A DNA stretch of 48,891 nucleotides from Sulfurovum sp. (GTDB lineage: Bacteria; Campylobacterota; Campylobacteria; Campylobacterales; Sulfurovaceae), in contig JAMOTA010000007.1 in assembly GCA_027068435.1 (NCBI GenBank), positions 1 through 48,891 of the forward strand. The letters run 5' to 3'. The translations under genes were made by a program, and so were the position numbers. Below, piece by piece: positions 46,884 through 48,891 of this stretch; the first letter of the stretch is position 1; every line of letters begins with the position of its first letter. Below the pieces are notes generated by a model, which was not told the origin of the DNA, did no database searches, and was given only the letters and a program-made list of their open reading frames with translations.

Positions 46884-48890
46884 TTATAAATTATACTTAC
46901 TATTAATAATAAAATCTTTTAGCAGATTATGCACTTTCATATTTACTTTAAAAGGTAGTATTTTTCTTTCTTCTTGAAGTTCAAAAAAACGTTTTGCTTT
47001 TGCCTTATCTACACTATTTTTTAACTCATCAAAACGACCATACTCATTGAGATTTGTTTCGGTAACTTCTGTTGCTAACATCTCTTCGAGTTTACTACCA
47101 TCTAACCCAAACTGCTCTATTAACGTTGTTATTTGAGAGTGTTCAGCATCTGCTTGGTACTGGGCTATATACTCTTTAAAAGTTTTATTTTTATCTATGG
47201 TAATATTGCCACTTTGAATGTCGTGGAGTAAAATATTGGCATATTTTTGTTCCTCTTGAGTTAGAGAAGCAAATGATTTGTGAAGTTCGTTTAATCTTTT
47301 TTCAATCTCTGTAACATCCCCTTGCTCAAGAATCTTAAGGTATTTGCTAAAACGAGAGTTCATGAAGTCAGCATCTATTTTATCGGTATCTATCTCTGTT
47401 ATATACCCATCAATATCAAAAGGCACTTCTTCCCCACCACCTGAACCTTCATCTCTAGTTGAAAGCTCTTTATATCGTTGAACTAAAGTTAGGTAACTGT
47501 TTTCGTTAAAATTAATCTCTTTTGAGTTCCATTGAAACCCTTGAATTTTTGATGCTTCAAGGGTATCGTTAAACTTTTTAAAGAGTTTTGAAAACTCACC
47601 TCTCTCAGATAGATCATCAGGAAGTTTTTCAAAGTGTTCAACTCCAGCATTTTTAAATAACTCAAAAACTTCTTCAAAAACATTGTTAAGCTTTTTTAAA
47701 TTCTCATCCAATCTATCTACAAACAATCCTAATGGTTTATCACCAGAGTATAGTTTTATAGCCTTATTTATGTTTTCATGCATTGTGTGAGGTTTTCTAT
47801 AGTAACGAATCGTTCCAAAGGGCTTATCTGTTCCAAAGAGTCTATTGGTTCTTGAAAAAGCTTGTATGATGTTTGCATACTCTAACATCTTGTCCAAATA
47901 CAAGGTATTTATCCATTTAGAGTCAAAGCCTGTTAGCATTTGGTCTACTACTATGAGTAGATTTATCTGCTTTTCTTTGTTTTTTTCTATATTTATATAT
48001 GGTTTTTTATGTGCTAATCTTGAAGCTATATCTTTTTTAAATTTAGAAAAGTTTTTTAAAGAAAAATCTTGTTCAAACTGTTGATTATAATCTTCTAAAA
48101 TCTCAACTAAACCATCTTCTTTAAAAGCCACACCACCGTTATTGTCAATAGTAGAATCAAAAAGTGCCGATATATTTAAATCTAAATTTTCCTCTTCTAC
48201 TTTAGCTTTTAGTAAACGATAATACATAATAGCTTCAGATATGCTACTCGTAGCAAAAATAGCATGAAACTTAGAATCTTGACTAAGTGTCATCCAGTTT
48301 TCAACTATATCTTCAACTACTTTGTTTTGGTGTTCCTCTCTTTGGTATTGAGCATTTGGTATATAATCTTCTATCCCTTTTACATACTTGCCACTCTCAT
48401 CTTTATACCCTGCCATTTTTACTTCAGTCATAAACTTGTTATAAACTACTCTTTTTTTAGGGTCACTTAGAGCCTCTTTTTCATCTTTTGCTTTTGCCTC
48501 TTGTAGTGCTACGGCTTTTCTCACATCTCTATCTTTGTAAGTAAGTATTTTATATGGATCAAACCCAAGAACATTTCTATCTCTAATACCATCGGCAATA
48601 CTATAACGATGGAGTTCATCGCCAAATACCATAGCTGTAGTGCTATCTTTTTTCTTGTTCTCTTCCTCTATGGGCGTTCCTGTAAAACCGAAAAATATAG
48701 CACCCTCAAATGTATTTTTGATGGTGATAAGCATGTCTCCAAAAGTAGAACGGTGGGCTTCATCTATGATAAATACTATTCTTTTTTCACCTATAAGTTC
48801 AATATCTTTAGCATTCAGTCCACCCTCTTTATCGTTAATATTACTCATTTTTTGTATAGAGGTTACTATGAGGGTATCAAATGGTTCACC
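46884..48890 (-). CDS. hsdR: Type I restriction enzyme R subunit HsdR (C-terminal part)
   Basis: The frame is open to the right edge, so at least 669 codons are visible and the N-terminus lies outside; ATG 48848 is internal. HsdR is the ATP-driven translocase and nuclease of type I restriction systems. Visible helicase parts are PFDTLIVTSIQKM, motif II IDEAHRS, GFTGTPIE, and late motifs LLIVVDQMLTGFDS and IIQAFSRTNR. The C-terminal helical domain (about 430-669) follows. The nuclease domain and Walker A would be upstream. hsdM and hsdS are not in the window. Confidence 0.93.
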   Translation of the reverse strand, partial: GEPFDTLIVTSIQKMSNINDKEGGLNAKDIELIGEKRIVFIIDEAHRSTFGDMLITIKNTFEGAIFFGFTGTPIEEENKKKDSTTAMVFGDELHRYSIADGIRDRNVLGFDPYKILTYKDRDVRKAVALQEAKAKDEKEALSDPKKRVVYNKFMTEVKMAGYKDESGKYVKGIEDYIPNAQYQREEHQNKVVEDIVENWMTLSQDSKFHAIFATSSISEAIMYYRLLKAKVEEENLDLNISALFDSTIDNNGGVAFKEDGLVEILEDYNQQFEQDFSLKNFSKFKKDIASRLAHKKPYINIEKNKEKQINLLIVVDQMLTGFDSKWINTLYLDKMLEYANIIQAFSRTNRLFGTDKPFGTIRYYRKPHTMHENINKAIKLYSGDKPLGLFVDRLDENLKKLNNVFEEVFELFKNAGVEHFEKLPDDLSERGEFSKLFKKFNDTLEASKIQGFQWNSKEINFNENSYLTLVQRYKELSTRDEGSGGGEEVPFDIDGYITEIDTDKIDADFMNSRFSKYLKILEQGDVTEIEKRLNELHKSFASLTQEEQKYANILLHDIQSGNITIDKNKTFKEYIAQYQADAEHSQITTLIEQFGLDGSKLEEMLATEVTETNLNEYGRFDELKNSVDKAKAKRFFELQEERKILPFKVNMKVHNLLKDFIINSKYNL

Positions 48891-48891
48891 A

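Noticed and set aside
48846..48848. ATG 48848 as the hsdR start
   Set aside because: The frame stays open to the window edge, and the upstream codons encode PFDTLIVTSIQK, part of the helicase core.

Overview
The window is AT-rich, densely packed DNA that looks chromosomal and comes from a member of the Campylobacterota (Epsilonproteobacteria), most likely a Sulfurovum- or Sulfurimonas-like free-living, nitrate- or NO-respiring bacterium. The evidence is the LolA type, the fused CcsBA (ResB-ResC) cytochrome c assembly protein, carboxynorspermidine synthase, a FabI enoyl-ACP reductase close to the Helicobacter type, extended -10 promoters with weak -35 boxes, and a full cNOR cluster. The genus is an inference from gene content, not from a database match.

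Layout. 1-5610: the 3' part of lolA, rmuC, a GAF-receiver protein, a CAP-domain lipoprotein and a Fic enzyme behind a palindromic operator. 5830-11340: tRNA-Met(CAT) downstream of rodA, then pgeF/yfiH, a DUF2461 gene coupled to an ElyC/YdcF-like gene, carboxynorspermidine synthase and a DedA/VTT protein. 11343-17217: an Rrf2 regulator divergent from norC-norB-norD-norQ-norE-norF, with two copies of an 18-bp dyad bracketing the norC promoter. 17221-19469: an MFS transporter preceded by a coupled 32-codon ORF, divergent from an internally duplicated dihaem cytochrome c, with a Fur-box-like site between them. 19478-26250: a short diacylglycerol-kinase-like protein, a pqiA-pqiA-pqiB-pqiC lipid-transport operon and a convergent two-component system with a 7TMR-DISM kinase. 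26374-31249: a large Ig-like/DUF2135 lipoprotein, an unknown secreted protein overlapping a radical SAM/SPASM gene, a SYLF protein, and a small coiled-coil protein that probably starts at ATA. 31319-42881: housekeeping genes (uvrA, polA, ccsBA, fabI, an SpoU rRNA methylase) plus an N-domain-only asparaginase. 42957-46829: a DevBCA/MacAB-like exporter with a coupled 45-codon ORF, and a DUF445 membrane protein. 46884-end: the C-terminal part of a type I restriction HsdR subunit, running off the right edge.

How the genes work together. The nor genes form a self-contained NO-detoxification or denitrification module: NorCB is the enzyme, NorQ and NorD its activation chaperones, NorE and NorF small membrane accessories, and the Rrf2 protein the likely NO or redox sensor. 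CcsBA supplies haem attachment for NorC and for the duplicated cytochrome. PqiABC, LolA, RodA, ElyC and the DAG-kinase-like protein all concern the envelope. No stretch above 300 bp lacks a gene. The longest gaps are 5611-5829, 18534-18692, 28153-28359 and 34538-34760; each is described in the feature list. No CRISPR array, insertion sequence, integrase or rRNA was seen.

No unmistakably new system is visible. The best leads are the paired NOR operators, the Fur-like divergent promoter with the duplicated cytochrome, the ATA-start gene, two short coupled upstream ORFs, and the secreted protein/radical SAM pair.
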